Below, piece by piece: positions 63,381 to 64,000 of a stretch of DNA of 64,000 nt (the first letter of the stretch is position 1; each line of letters opens with the position of its first letter). Source of the DNA: Pontibacter silvestris (GTDB lineage: Bacteria > Bacteroidota > Bacteroidia > Cytophagales > Hymenobacteraceae); NCBI RefSeq assembly GCF_020907275.1, contig NZ_JAJJWI010000014.1, forward strand, positions 79,373 through 143,372. Reading direction: 5' to 3'. Both the position numbers and the translations under genes were made by a program. The notes below the pieces were generated by a model. The model was not told the DNA's origin. It ran no database searches and saw nothing but the letters and a program-made list of their open reading frames with translations.

Positions 63381-63521
63381 GCTGTGTCTGATGAGTCGAA
63401 ACCTGATGTTAATATTCTCTAACTCTATCACCAGAGCAATTAGAGAACACTTACGTTTTGGTTTCTCCCTTCAAAAGGTGTTCATCAGTATATGATAAAA
63501 CCAGACCCAAGAGCATAAAAA

Positions 63522-63549
63522 AAGCCCTGTAAGCTAACTTACAAGGCTT
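63522..63549. terminator. Hairpin after the LysR gene (12-bp stem, one mismatch)
   Basis: aagccctgtaag (63522-63533) pairs with cttacaaggctt (63538-63549) with one mismatch. An A-tract precedes it, giving a T-tract on the minus strand, so it would stop leftward transcription best. Confidence 0.55.
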
Positions 63550-63613
63550 AAGTGCTCCGTAATGTACGGATATCGAACCATTTTATGGATGACTTGCGTC
63601 TTCTGACCCAGAA

Positions 63614-64000
63614 ATGGGTGGGGTAAACGTGCTGCTGCCAGGTATCAGCGATAAGCAGGGGAGCGGGGCCAGCCTGCAGGAGCTGATCTCCCCGGACAAC
63701 GAGGTGCGATTCATTGATGCCTTCATTGACTCTCTTCCTCTTGAAAAACTAGGGTTCCGCACGGATTTCCCCGAAAACGGCCGCCCCGCTTACCATCCCA
63801 CTATTTTATTGAAGCTGCTAGTCTACGGCTACCTCAACCGCATCTGTTCCTCGCGTTGCCTGGAGCGGGAGTGCCACATCACCATCGCCAATTTCCGCAA
63901 AAATAACAGCCGCGCCATCACCCGTCTCTTTCGCGCCACGGTGAAGATGGCCGGGCACTTTGAGCTGATCGGCGGGGAGTGGAGTTGCTACCTTTGACTG
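63614..64000 (+). pseudogene. Truncated IS1182-family transposase
   Basis: The frame starts with ISPDNEVRFIDAFIDSLPLE, followed by a KLGFRTDFPENGRPAYHPTI block and YGYLNRICSSRCLERECH, the N-terminal pattern of IS1182-type transposases. It then jumps directly to ITIANFRKNNSRAITRLFRA, so the usual segment of about 15-20 residues between them is deleted. Near 63985 the frame shifts (ELIGGEW, then a stop, while the next frame continues GVATFD). It is inactive, and the rest may lie beyond the window. Confidence 0.8.

Overview
The window looks like chromosomal DNA of a Bacteroidota bacterium, most likely of the Cytophagales (Hymenobacteraceae, Pontibacter-like). The reasons are the SusC/SusD-type pair with a FecI-type sigma factor and FecR, the RteC and MobA/MobB/MobC conjugation genes, the CzcA-TolC fusion and the small DUF6660-type protein. 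The genus is an inference from gene families; no rRNA or tRNA gene is visible.

Region 1 (about 1-22.3 kb, visibly GC-rich) reads as part of an integrative conjugative element carrying metal-resistance cargo. At the left edge two leftward genes belong to a transfer operon (the second is a DUF4134/TraE-like start cut by the window edge). A rightward metal block follows: DUF6660 protein, CzcA-TolC fusion pump, CzcB-like adaptor, Fur-family regulator, a P1B-4-type metal ATPase, a small CDF-like transporter and an unknown protein. After a decayed IS982 element come leftward rteC, mobC, mobB and mobA. Divergent from mobA is a small module of an HTH protein, a winged-helix-like protein and a DnaC-like ATPase, then a Crp/Fnr-type regulator. 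Long perfect hairpins mark the right side. No integrase or att site was identified.

Region 2 (about 22.5-30.2 kb, AT-richer) is a decaying stretch of small genes. A lipoprotein gene and a metallo-beta-lactamase-fold gene are each interrupted by one in-frame TAA. An AraC-type regulator and a YceI-type gene are pseudogenes that can be reassembled across frameshifts. Apparently intact genes are an O-methyltransferase, an FMN reductase, an acyl-carrier-like protein lacking the usual serine, and an AraC regulator.

Region 3 (30.5-38.6 kb) is a carbohydrate block: a GH2 beta-galactosidase-type enzyme flanked by two paralogous sialate O-acetylesterase-type enzymes, with an IS3 relic between. Then come an HD-domain/Pycsar-effector-like membrane protein (38.8-40.0 kb) and a large GAF-domain-like protein (40.5-42.8 kb).

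Region 4 (43.3-51.2 kb) is a probable uptake/processing cluster: a small His-rich exported protein, an exported aspartoacylase-family enzyme, a TonB-dependent siderophore-type receptor, and an ABC transporter with two DUF3526-type permeases.

Region 5 (51.7-61.6 kb) is a self-contained phosphate-scavenging locus built like a polysaccharide-utilization locus: ECF sigma factor, FecR, STN-bearing SusC-like receptor, SusD-like lipoprotein, PhoX-type phosphatase, and a fusion of a GDPD/PI-PLC-like domain to an alkaline phosphatase. This is the most interesting functional unit in the window. The right end holds a small membrane protein, a LysR regulator and a truncated IS1182-type transposase.
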